A stretch of DNA of 64,000 nt from Nocardia sp. alder85J (lineage in GTDB: Bacteria; Actinomycetota; Actinomycetes; Mycobacteriales; Mycobacteriaceae): assembly GCF_020176955.2 (NCBI RefSeq), contig NZ_JAIUCZ020000003.1:434001-498000 (forward strand). Reading direction: 5' to 3'. Within the stretch, counting starts at the first letter, position 1. The number at the start of each line of letters is the position of its first letter. Below the pieces are notes generated by a model that was not told where the DNA came from, did not search any database, and saw only the letters and a list, made by a program, of their open reading frames with translations. Shown here piece by piece: positions 25,866 to 34,256 of this stretch. Both the position numbers and the translations under genes were made by a program.

Positions 25866-28800
25866 TCATCGCGATGCCGCCGTGACCTCGTCGTCGCTCA
25901 TCGCGGCGACCTGGAGATACAGCCGGGCCACGGCCTCCAGCCGACCGTCCGGTTCGCGCCGCGAGAGCCGCTGTGCGAGACCGGCCACGGTCCGGGTGGC
26001 GAACAGGTCCGCGACCACCGCGCCGGGACAGTCCAGCCATTCCCGCACCCGGGCCACCACGGTCGTCGCCAGCACGGAATCCCCGCCGCGGGCATAGAAG
26101 TCGTCGTGCACGCCGATGCGGTCCAGGCCCACCACCGCGGTCACGATATCGGCCAGCGCCGCTTCCAGATCCGTGCGCGGCGCACTGTCGAGATCGTCGG
26201 CCCGTCCCGCCTCCAGCCGGGCCGCGACCGCGCGGCGGTCCAGTTTCCCGTTGGCGGTCAACGGCATCGAGTCCACGATCTCGATCCGCACCGGAATCAT
26301 GTAGCCCGGCAGCAACTCCGAGGCCACGGCCAGCACCTCGTCGACCGAGGTGACCGTGCCCGACACGGCGGCAACCAGTTTCGGCGCGCCCGCGCCCTGG
26401 ACCACCGCGATCGCGTGCCGTACCCCCGGCGCCCGGCGCAGCGCCGTCTCCACCTCGCCCAGTTCCACCCGGTAACCGCGCAACTGCACCTGATGGTCAC
26501 TGCGGCCGAGGAATTCGACGGTGCCGTCGGGCCAGTACCGCGCCGTGTCCCCGGTCCGGTACCAGCGCAGGCCGTCGTGCTCGACGAAGCGCTCCGCGGT
26601 CCGTTCCGGATCGTTGCGATACCCGGCGGCCACGTTCGCGCCGCCGACCCAGAACTCACCGGGCACCCAGTCCGGGCAGTCCCGGCCCACCGGCGACACC
26701 ACCCGGCAGCGCACGTTGCGCAGCGGCACCCCGAACGGCACGCTCGACCAGTGCTCCGGTGGATCGGCCACCTCGCAGATGGTGTTGTGGATCGAGGTCT
26801 CGGTGGCCCCGCCGAGCCCGGAGAACCGGCAGCCGGGCACCTGGCGGGCCAGCCGGCGGGCCAGGTCGGCGCCGACCCAGTCGCCGCCCAGGGTGACCGC
26901 CCGCAGGCTGTCACCGAGCCGGTCACCGCCCAGGTCGAGGATCATGTCCAGCATGCTCGGCACGCAGTTCAGGATCGAGACCCGGTGTGCGCGCAGCAGT
27001 TCCGGCCAGACCGTGGCCTCGGCCCGCTGTCCGGCGTCGACGGCGGTCACCGATCCACCCACCGCGAACATGCCGAAGATGTCGTAGACCGACGCGTCGA
27101 ACTCCAGCGCCGACAGCGCCAGCACCCGATCCGCGGCGCCCACCTCGAACCAGTCGTTGACCGCGTCGATGGTGTTCATCGCGCCGCGGTGCGGCACGTC
27201 GACGCCCTTCGGGACGCCGGTGGAGCCGGAGGTGAAGATCACGTAGGCGATCTGCTCGGGATCGGGAAGTTCCGGCTGCGGCAACGGTTCCCGGTGATCA
27301 CGAGCCCCGTCCACGGTGAGGCAGGTGATCGCCGGATCGCCCATGTCCGCCGCGCCGGCGGTCAGTGCGACGGCCACCCCCGCGGTCCGCAGGATCTCGG
27401 CGCGCCGGGCGGCCGGCTGGTCGTAGCCGATCGGCACGTAGGCCGCACCGGCGGCGAGCACGCCCAGCACCGCGACGATCTGGTCGCGGCCCTTGGGCAA
27501 CTGCACCGCCACGGCGTCACCGGCGTCGACCCCGGCGGCCCGCAGCGCGCCCGCGACCGCGAGCGCCTGCCCGGCCAGCTCCGCGTAGGTCCAGGACCCG
27601 GCCGTGTCGCCGAGCCCCCACACCACCGCGACCGCGCCGGGCGTGGCGGCGGCGTGTTCGAAGAAGCCCTGATGCAGGCAGCGCCCGCTGACCGGCCCGT
27701 CGGTGGCGTTGACCCGGGCCCGGACCGAGGCCTGATCGATCGGCAGCCGGACCGCGGCCGCGGCCTCCCAGCCGGACTCCTCCGACAGCCGCCCGACGGC
27801 GGCGACGTAGCGGTCGAACATGGCGTCGACCATGCCCGCCGGGAAGGCGTCCCGGCGCACGTCCCAGTTCAGCAGCAGCCCGCCGCGGACCTCGGTGACC
27901 TGGGCGTCCAGCAGGACCTGCGGCCCTTGCGAAATGGTCCACACCGGTTCGCCGAAGGTCTCGGTGACCTTGTCCGCGAACAGTTCTCCCAGATTGAGCG
28001 CGCTGGTGTAGACGACCGGCGCGAGCACCGGCTCACTGCGGAAGCGGCCCAGGTCGCGCAGTACCTCCAGACCGGAATAGGCCGCGTGCGAACCACTCTC
28101 GTGCATGGTCCGTTGCAGCGCGCGGGCCCGGTCGGCCACCGTCAGGTCCTCGCTGACATCCACCTCGAGCATGATCGAGGAGGTGAAGTCGCCGACCACC
28201 CGGTCGATGTCCGGATGCACCGGCTCGCGGTGGAACAGCGGCACGTTGATCAGGAACCGGGGCTGCGCCGACCAGCCGCCGATGGTCTCGGCGAACACGG
28301 CGGCCAGCGCCATCGCGGGGGTCACCCCGCGCCGGTGCGCGGCCTGCAACAGCCGCTGCTTCGCCTCCGGCGCCAGCCAGTGGTCGTAGCGGACGGTCCG
28401 GTTGGGCTCGGCCCGCGCGGCGACCGGCACCACCGGAAGTTCCGGCGCCCCGGGCAGTTCCGGCACCCGCCGCTGCCACCAGGCGCGATCGCGGTCGCGG
28501 GCCTGCTCGTCCACCACCCGCTCGGTGCGGTACCGGCGGTAGCTGTACTCGGGCCGGGGCACCTCGCGGCCGTGGTACAGGTCGGCGAGATCCTCGATCA
28601 GGGTGCGGTAGCTCATCGCATCGCCGGCCAGCATGTCGACGTCGAGATGCAGCCGGCTCCGGTCACCGTCGAGCAGCGTGAGGGTGACGTCGAGCACCTG
28701 CCCGTCCTCGATGGCCAGGCGCTGATGGGTCTTGATGTCGCGCAGCCGTTCCAGCTCCCGCGCGACCGCCTCCGGCGCGCGCCCGCGCAGATCGGCGACC

Positions 28801-29357
28801 GCGAACACCGGGCGGCCGGGGGCGGCCAGCGCCTGCTGAGTGCCGTCGGGCAGCACCTGGGTGCGCAACATCGGGTGCAGCGCCACCACATCGGCGACCG
28901 CGACCTCCAGCCGTGCGGGATCGACCGCGCCACCGTCGAATTCGACGTACAGGTGGGCCGCGACCCCGCCGAGTTCCTGCTCGTCGGCGCGGCCGATCCA
29001 GTACGCATGCTGCATCCCGGCCAGCGGGAACGGCTCACCCTCGGTCGCCGCGACCGCGGGCGCCGGAACCGTCTCCATCACAGGGGTTTCCGCGCCGGTG
29101 GCCGAAGCCGCACCCAGCAGCGCCGACCACGAGCCGACGCTGGGGGCGGCCGCCAGCTGCGCGAAGTTGATGTCGATCCCGCGTTTGCGCCACCCACCGG
29201 CGAGTTTCATCATGCGTATCGAGTCGAGCCCGAGCTCGATCAGATCGGCCCCGGCCTCGACCTCCTCGATCGGCAGACCGAGCTGGGCCGCCACGGCCGC
29301 CCGGATCTCGATCTCGCTGACATCCGCGCCCAGTGCCGGCGACGATCCTGACTCCAT
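25866..29357 (-). CDS. Siderophore NRPS, ArCP-Cy-A-PCP (MbtB-like)
   Basis: An 1163-residue non-ribosomal peptide synthetase. The aryl carrier protein is at residues ~10-85 (ELGLDSIRMMKL, phosphopantetheine Ser46). The heterocyclisation domain spans ~105-530 (DMLAGDAMS at 241-249, the DxxxxDxxS motif). The adenylation domain spans ~540-1030 (YVIFTSGSTGVPKGV, FDASVYDIFG, GGATETSIHN, YRTGDTARYWPDG, NGKLDRRAV). The carrier at ~1065-1140 has FYARGGDSVL. This is the MbtB architecture, aryl acid plus a cyclised Ser/Thr/Cys, but no thioesterase follows. ATG 29357 has AGAGGAG 9 nt upstream. It belongs to an iron-regulated operon whose entA is broken. Confidence 0.9.
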   Translation of the reverse strand: MESGSSPALGADVSEIEIRAAVAAQLGLPIEEVEAGADLIELGLDSIRMMKLAGGWRKRGIDINFAQLAAAPSVGSWSALLGAASATGAETPVMETVPAPAVAATEGEPFPLAGMQHAYWIGRADEQELGGVAAHLYVEFDGGAVDPARLEVAVADVVALHPMLRTQVLPDGTQQALAAPGRPVFAVADLRGRAPEAVARELERLRDIKTHQRLAIEDGQVLDVTLTLLDGDRSRLHLDVDMLAGDAMSYRTLIEDLADLYHGREVPRPEYSYRRYRTERVVDEQARDRDRAWWQRRVPELPGAPELPVVPVAARAEPNRTVRYDHWLAPEAKQRLLQAAHRRGVTPAMALAAVFAETIGGWSAQPRFLINVPLFHREPVHPDIDRVVGDFTSSIMLEVDVSEDLTVADRARALQRTMHESGSHAAYSGLEVLRDLGRFRSEPVLAPVVYTSALNLGELFADKVTETFGEPVWTISQGPQVLLDAQVTEVRGGLLLNWDVRRDAFPAGMVDAMFDRYVAAVGRLSEESGWEAAAAVRLPIDQASVRARVNATDGPVSGRCLHQGFFEHAAATPGAVAVVWGLGDTAGSWTYAELAGQALAVAGALRAAGVDAGDAVAVQLPKGRDQIVAVLGVLAAGAAYVPIGYDQPAARRAEILRTAGVAVALTAGAADMGDPAITCLTVDGARDHREPLPQPELPDPEQIAYVIFTSGSTGVPKGVDVPHRGAMNTIDAVNDWFEVGAADRVLALSALEFDASVYDIFGMFAVGGSVTAVDAGQRAEATVWPELLRAHRVSILNCVPSMLDMILDLGGDRLGDSLRAVTLGGDWVGADLARRLARQVPGCRFSGLGGATETSIHNTICEVADPPEHWSSVPFGVPLRNVRCRVVSPVGRDCPDWVPGEFWVGGANVAAGYRNDPERTAERFVEHDGLRWYRTGDTARYWPDGTVEFLGRSDHQVQLRGYRVELGEVETALRRAPGVRHAIAVVQGAGAPKLVAAVSGTVTSVDEVLAVASELLPGYMIPVRIEIVDSMPLTANGKLDRRAVAARLEAGRADDLDSAPRTDLEAALADIVTAVVGLDRIGVHDDFYARGGDSVLATTVVARVREWLDCPGAVVADLFATRTVAGLAQRLSRREPDGRLEAVARLYLQVAAMSDDEVTAASR

Positions 29358-29442
29358 GCGTCTGTACTCCTCTGAAACATGCTGCCGGACAGCGGGACAA
29401 CGGCTGCCCGGCGGCGGATGAACGGCGTCCGCGCGGGACGGC

Positions 29443-29769
29443 TCAGGCCACGGCCGGGACCTGTTCGAAGTGATGCAGCAGCTCGCCGGTGCCGACGACC
29501 ATGCCGCAGCGCCGGGCCACATATCCGGCGGCCACGGCGTGCTCCGCCGTGAGATGACGGGCGTCATCGGAGGCCGGGTAGCGCACCGCCGCGGCCACGT
29601 CCCGCGGCTGCGCGACGCGGCGCAACGGGATACCGAGCCGGTGATTGCCGAGATCCCACCATTGGATCGCGGCCCCGCGTCCCGCGAAATCCGCGACGCC
29701 CATCCCGCCGGCGGCGCCGGTGATCAATACGGTCTGCCGCCTCGCCGCCGGCGGCGATTGCTCCGACAT
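29443..29769 (-). pseudogene. entA/dhbA remnant (2,3-dihydro-DHB dehydrogenase)
   Basis: A 108-codon remnant of a gene normally ~250 codons long. The 5' end keeps the SDR nucleotide-binding start (QTVLITGAAGGMG) and the 3' end keeps the C-terminal signature (GIPLRRVAQPRDVAAAVRYP, then ASDDARHLTAEHAVAAG). The middle, including the catalytic Ser and YxxxK, is absent, and residues after AVAAG look unrelated. It lies between the intact isochorismate synthase and NRPS genes, as entA would. The family call rests on these two fragments and the context. Confidence 0.75.
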
Positions 29770-29822
29770 CTGTTCACCCTTCACTGCTCGAACCGTCCGA
29801 TACCGCGTGCTGTCCCGCGCGT

Positions 29823-30977
29823 TCAGCCGGAGATCCCCGCCCCGACCACCCCGAGCGCGCGCAGCATCGTCTCGAATTTGGTGACGGTCTCCGATAATTC
29901 GTCCTCGGGATCGGAATCCGCGACGATCCCGCCACCGGCGTGCGCCAGCAGGGTGCGGCCGTCGGCGGCGAGTTCCGCGCACCGGATGCTGACCATCCAC
30001 TCGCCGTTGCCCGCGGCATCGCACCAGCCGACCGCACCGGCGTAGAAGCCGCGATCGCCTTCCAGACGGCCGATCAGCGCCGCCGCGTCCCGGGTGGGCG
30101 TGCCGCAGACCGCGGGGGTGGGATGTAGTGCGGCGGCCAGATCCAGCACCGTGGATCCGGTGCGGGCCAGGCCGGTGATCCGGCTGCCGAGGTGCCACAG
30201 CACGGGAGTGGCGGTCAGCTCGGGCAGTTCGGGTGCGGTCACGTCGTCGCAGTGCCGGGCCAGCGCGGTGCGCACGTGGTCGACGACGAATCGGTGCTCG
30301 CGCAGGTTCTTCGGGGAGGCCAGCAGCCCGGTCCCGGCCGTCATGTCCGCCTCCGGATCGCTGGTCCGCGGCGTGGAGCCGGCCAGCGGATAGCTGGTGA
30401 CCAGCGGTCCTTCCCGGCGCACCAGCACCTCCGGACTGGAGCCGACGAGATAGCGGCCGCGGCGGCCGGCGGCGGTCAGATCCACCAGATAGCCGTTGCC
30501 GGAGGCGTCACCGGAAACCAAGCGGCCCAGCACATCCGACGCCGCGACCGGGCGGCCGGCGGTCAGCCGCAGGGCGCGGGCGAGCACCACCTTCCGCAGC
30601 GTGGCTCCGGGTTCGGACAGCGCCGCCACCGTGCGGCGCACCCGGTCGACGTGCAACTCCGGTTCCGGAACCGCGGCGTCGACCCGGAAATCCGGCAGAT
30701 CGGGTGCGGGAGCGGGCCGCAACGGCCCGGTGTCGTCGACGGTGAGGGTGTCCGGCGCCCACAGTGCCGCGGGTGCGCCGGGATCGAATGCCAGCGCTCC
30801 CACCACATGGGTGGCCCGGCCGGATCGCAGCGCCGCGGCGGCCTCCGCGATGGTGCTGAAATGTTGCCGACCGGCCGAGGCGAGCACCGTCCGGTGCGGA
30901 CGAGAGAGTGCGAACGATGCCGTGGTCACGTCCAGGCTGGGGAGAGAGGTAGAAATCGTCGTCACCTTTCGGAACAT
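29823..30977 (-). CDS. dhbC: Isochorismate synthase (EntC/DhbC-like)
   Basis: A 384-residue chorismate-utilising enzyme that converts chorismate to isochorismate, the first step toward 2,3-dihydroxybenzoate. Family blocks are LRKVVLARAL, SYPLAGSTPR, ALHPTPAVCGTPTRDAA, DRGFYAGAVGWCDAAGNGEW and AHAGGGIVADSDPEDELSET. It is of the EntC/DhbC type rather than the salicylate synthase MbtI, judging from the neighbouring entA/entE remnants. ATG 30977 lies 46 bp from an IdeR box. GTG 30965 is an alternative start. Confidence 0.87.
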   Translation of the reverse strand: MFRKVTTISTSLPSLDVTTASFALSRPHRTVLASAGRQHFSTIAEAAAALRSGRATHVVGALAFDPGAPAALWAPDTLTVDDTGPLRPAPAPDLPDFRVDAAVPEPELHVDRVRRTVAALSEPGATLRKVVLARALRLTAGRPVAASDVLGRLVSGDASGNGYLVDLTAAGRRGRYLVGSSPEVLVRREGPLVTSYPLAGSTPRTSDPEADMTAGTGLLASPKNLREHRFVVDHVRTALARHCDDVTAPELPELTATPVLWHLGSRITGLARTGSTVLDLAAALHPTPAVCGTPTRDAAALIGRLEGDRGFYAGAVGWCDAAGNGEWMVSIRCAELAADGRTLLAHAGGGIVADSDPEDELSETVTKFETMLRALGVVGAGISG

Positions 30978-31023
30978 CCACGGTCCGGATCGGGGAGGGA
31001 AACACCGGGATCCGGGGCTCGAT

Positions 31024-31042
31024 TGAGGTTAGTCTAACCTAA
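31024..31042. promoter_or_regulatory. IdeR/DtxR iron box
   Basis: TGAGGTTAGTCTAACCTAA matches the IdeR consensus TTAGGTTAGGCTAACCTAA at 17 of 19 positions. It lies between the divergent isochorismate synthase and entE-remnant genes and would repress both when iron is sufficient. Confidence 0.88.
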
Positions 31043-31093
31043 ATTGGACCACAACCCGCGTCCCGGCTCCCAGACGATCGTGAGGCGACGACC

Positions 31094-31757
31094 ATGACGA
31101 CCAGCCCGACCGCCACCGGCCATCGTGATGGATTCGTCCCCGGTACCAGCGGATTTCGCGGACTCGTATCGTATTGGTCCGGGCGGCCGCCGCCGGAACT
31201 GCTGCGGGAATCGGCGCGGCGGCAACCGGACCGGCCGGCGCTGCTGACCGAGGGCGGCGCCCACAGCTACGCGGACCTGGACGCGGCGGCCGGCCGCTGG
31301 GCGCACGGATTCCTGGGCCTCGGTATCGCACCGGGTGACCGGGTCGTGGTGCAGTTGCCGAATGTTCCGGAATTCGTTCCGGTGTTGTTCGGTCTGCTGC
31401 GCGCGGGCATCGTCCCGATGCTCACCCTGCCCGCCCGTCGCCGCGCCGAGATCGAACATCTGGCCCGGTTGTCCGGCGCCGTCGCCTCGCTCATCCCCGA
31501 CCGGGCCGGAAACGTCGACCATCGCATGCCGGCCGACGAGATCGCCGACGTCTCGCCCGAACTGCGGCACGTCCTGGTGCCCGGCGAGCAGACCTGCGCC
31601 TTCCGGTGAGCTGCCGCCGCTGCCGGCGATCGAGCGCTTCCGCACCGAGCGCGGCCTGGCGGCGTTCGAACTGCCCGATCTGGTACGCCGGGTCGATCGA
31701 CTGCCGGTGACGGCGGTCGGCAAGATCGGCAAGAACGCGCTGCGCAACCGGTCCTGA
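31094..31757 (+). pseudogene. entE/dhbE remnant (2,3-DHB-AMP ligase)
   Basis: A gene normally ~540 codons long reduced to about 220. The first ~170 codons are a good N-terminus (FRGLVSYWSGRPPPELLRES, YADLDAAAGRWAHGFLGLGI, VVVQLPNVPEFVPVLFGLLR, RHVLVPGE) and run into a stop at 31607-31609. The C-terminus reappears in the next frame (FRTERGLAAFELPDLVRRVD, LPVTAVGKIGKNALRNRS, ending 31757). About 300 codons, including the ATP-binding and acid-binding core, are missing. It is divergent from the isochorismate synthase gene across the iron box. Confidence 0.85.
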
Positions 31758-31850
31758 CCGCCGCCGGCGACAGCCCGGCAGCAGAAATCTGTGCGCGAGG
31801 TCCGTACTGCGAGCTTCAATGGGTGAGCAGCATCGCACGGAGGGCAGACC

Positions 31851-34256
31851 ATGATCGAACGCAGTGCCGACCCAGCCGTGCCGTCCGACCGACGGTCCGC
31901 ACCGGATTCGGTGGTCGCCTTGGTGGAGGCGTCCACCTCGGTCGAGCGGCAACTGATCGGCGACTGGATCGCCGCCGGCGGCATCGCCACCGAACTCGGT
32001 GTCGGCGCCCCGGTCACCCAGCTGGATCTGGATCCGCCCGCGGTGGCGGACCGGCTGGTCGGACGGCACGACGATCCACTGGTGGTCCCGGTCCGGGTGG
32101 TCTGGCTGCCGCCGGAGCGGGACGGGGTGCGCCGCACCACCTTCGCGGATTTCGTGCTGTTCAACGATCCGCGGCGGCCGAATCGGCTGCGGCAGCGCCG
32201 CCTCGCCGCCAAGAGTCCGGACCGGCATCTGGTGCTGACCGGACAGCCCGCCCGGCTCGGTGAGCTGCGCGCCAACCACCGGGCCGCGGCCGACGGTTCC
32301 GGGCGGCCCAGCGCGACCGGGGGCGCGGAACCGTTCGCGCGCGCCATCGTCCGGGCCGGCACGGTCGCCCTGGAACGCGCCGAGCGCGCGGTGATCGGCG
32401 ACCGCTACAAGGTGCCGCGGCTGGTGGCCGAGGAGATCCTGGACTCGCCGGAGTTCCTGCGCCGCCTGGACGCGATCGCCGTGCACACCGGCGCCGGCTC
32501 GCGCGAGGTGTACCGCCGCGCCGAGAAGGGCCTGCGCGAACTCGTCGCCGCGCAGAGCCGGCTGGTGTCGGACCTGTTCACCCAGGCCATGCGGCCGGTG
32601 CACGCCTGGACCTGGAAGGTCGACAGCGACGCGTCCCGGCTCGACGAGCTGCGCCGGCTCAACCGGCGGTACCCGCTGGTGTTCCTGCCCTCGCACCGCT
32701 CCTATGTGGACGCCTTCGTGCTCGGGGATGCGCTGGCGCGCCACGACTTTCCACCCAACCACGTGGTCGGCGGCGCGAATCTCGGCTTCTGGCCGATGGG
32801 CCCGATCGCGCGGCGCACCGGCACCATCTTCATCCGCCGCAGCTTCGGCGACGACGAGGTGTACAAGGCGGTCGTCGAGGAGTACTTCGCCTATCTGCTG
32901 GCCAAGCGCTTCAATCTGGAGTGGTACTTCGAGGGCGGCCGCACCCGCACCGGGAAACTCCGGCCGCCGCGCTACGGCCTGCTGAACTACCTTGCCGCCG
33001 CGATCCGTTCGCGCCGCGTCGAGGATGTGATGCTGGTGCCGGTGTCGATCACCTACGAGCGGCTCAACGAACTCGGCGCCATCGCCAGCGAACAGGCCGG
33101 CGGCGCCAAGGAACCGGAGGGCCTGGCCTGGATGGCCCACTACATCCGCAACCAGCAGCGCTCGGCGGGTCACGTCTACCTGCGCTTCGGCACCCCGCTG
33201 TCGGCCCGGGAACGGCTTGCCGCACACGGTGATCCGCTCACCCCGGCACCGGGCCCCGGCGAACCGGTGGCGGCCGAGGCGGCGAACCTGGAGCGAACGG
33301 CGGTGCAGCGCTTGGCCTTCGAGGTCGCGGTGGGCATCAACGAGGTGACCCCGATCACGGTGAACGCGCTGGTGACCCTGATCCTGCTGGGCGTGCACGA
33401 GCGGGCGCTGACCCTGGGCGAGGTCCGCCGCGCGCTGGAACCGGTGCGCGGCTACATCCGGCGGCGCGGCCTGCCCGGCGGCGAACTGGATTCCCTCACC
33501 GACGATCACGGCCTGGCCGTGGTGCTGGAGCAGTTGTCGCGCGCGAAGGTGGTGACGGTCTATCGCGGCGGCCTGGAACCGGTGTACTCGATCGAGACCG
33601 GCGCGCACCTGGAGGCGGCGTTCTACCGCAACAGCGCCGTGCACTGGTTCGTCAACCGGGCCATCCTGGAACTGGCGGTGCTGGCCGCGGTCGACGCTCC
33701 GCCCGGCGAGCAACTCGCCACCGGCTGGAGCACCGCCTATCGGCTGCGCGATCTGCTCAAGTTCGAATTCTTCTTCCCCGAACGCGCCGATTTCGCCGGC
33801 CAGCTCACCGCGGAAATGCTGCTGGTGGACCCGCACTGGCACGAGCGCACCGCGGACGGCACCCTCGGCGCCGACATCCTCGCCGAGCTGACCGGCACCG
33901 GATTCATGATGGCGCACCGGGTCTTGCGCTCGTTCTTCGACGCCCAGCTGGTGGTGGCCGAACGCCTGGCCGCCGACCCCGAGGCGGGCGCCACCGCCGA
34001 CCGCAAGCAGTTCCTGGCCGACTGCCTGGCCGTCGGCCGCCAGATGCTGCTGCAACAGCGACTGCACAGCCCCGAATCGGTGTCGACCGAATTGTTCACC
34101 AGTGCACTGAAACTCGCCGACAATCACGGCCTGCTCGACCCGTCCGGCCCCGACCTGCGCGCCCGCCGCCTGGCCTTCGCCGCCGAACTGCGCGCCCTCG
34201 GCGCCCGGGTCTCGCACGCCGCCACCCTGGACCCGGCCAACCGCCCGGAGGACTGA
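31851..34256 (+). CDS. plsB: Glycerol-3-phosphate 1-O-acyltransferase PlsB
   Basis: An 801-residue membrane-associated acyltransferase that makes lysophosphatidate. The catalytic HX4D block is LPSHRSYVDAFVLG, followed by NHVVGGANLGFWPMGPIARR, GTIFIRRSF and WYFEGGRTRTGKLRPPRYG (glycerol-phosphate-binding region). The length matches mycobacterial PlsB2. ATG 31851 has GGAGGG upstream. Its TGA overlaps the ATG of plsC by one base (TGATG), so the two are translationally coupled and catalyse successive phospholipid steps. Confidence 0.93.
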   Translation: MIERSADPAVPSDRRSAPDSVVALVEASTSVERQLIGDWIAAGGIATELGVGAPVTQLDLDPPAVADRLVGRHDDPLVVPVRVVWLPPERDGVRRTTFADFVLFNDPRRPNRLRQRRLAAKSPDRHLVLTGQPARLGELRANHRAAADGSGRPSATGGAEPFARAIVRAGTVALERAERAVIGDRYKVPRLVAEEILDSPEFLRRLDAIAVHTGAGSREVYRRAEKGLRELVAAQSRLVSDLFTQAMRPVHAWTWKVDSDASRLDELRRLNRRYPLVFLPSHRSYVDAFVLGDALARHDFPPNHVVGGANLGFWPMGPIARRTGTIFIRRSFGDDEVYKAVVEEYFAYLLAKRFNLEWYFEGGRTRTGKLRPPRYGLLNYLAAAIRSRRVEDVMLVPVSITYERLNELGAIASEQAGGAKEPEGLAWMAHYIRNQQRSAGHVYLRFGTPLSARERLAAHGDPLTPAPGPGEPVAAEAANLERTAVQRLAFEVAVGINEVTPITVNALVTLILLGVHERALTLGEVRRALEPVRGYIRRRGLPGGELDSLTDDHGLAVVLEQLSRAKVVTVYRGGLEPVYSIETGAHLEAAFYRNSAVHWFVNRAILELAVLAAVDAPPGEQLATGWSTAYRLRDLLKFEFFFPERADFAGQLTAEMLLVDPHWHERTADGTLGADILAELTGTGFMMAHRVLRSFFDAQLVVAERLAADPEAGATADRKQFLADCLAVGRQMLLQQRLHSPESVSTELFTSALKLADNHGLLDPSGPDLRARRLAFAAELRALGARVSHAATLDPANRPED

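Noticed and set aside
25671-29351. A 1226-codon frame antisense to the NRPS
   Set aside because: A shadow frame of the NRPS with His/Arg/Gln-rich sequence and no motif. The NRPS core motifs are unambiguous on the minus strand.
29823-30977. Salicylate synthase (MbtI) instead of isochorismate synthase
   Set aside because: Flanking entA-like and entE-like remnants point to the dihydroxybenzoate pathway, and the sequence blocks fit EntC/DhbC better. This is not proven without alignment.
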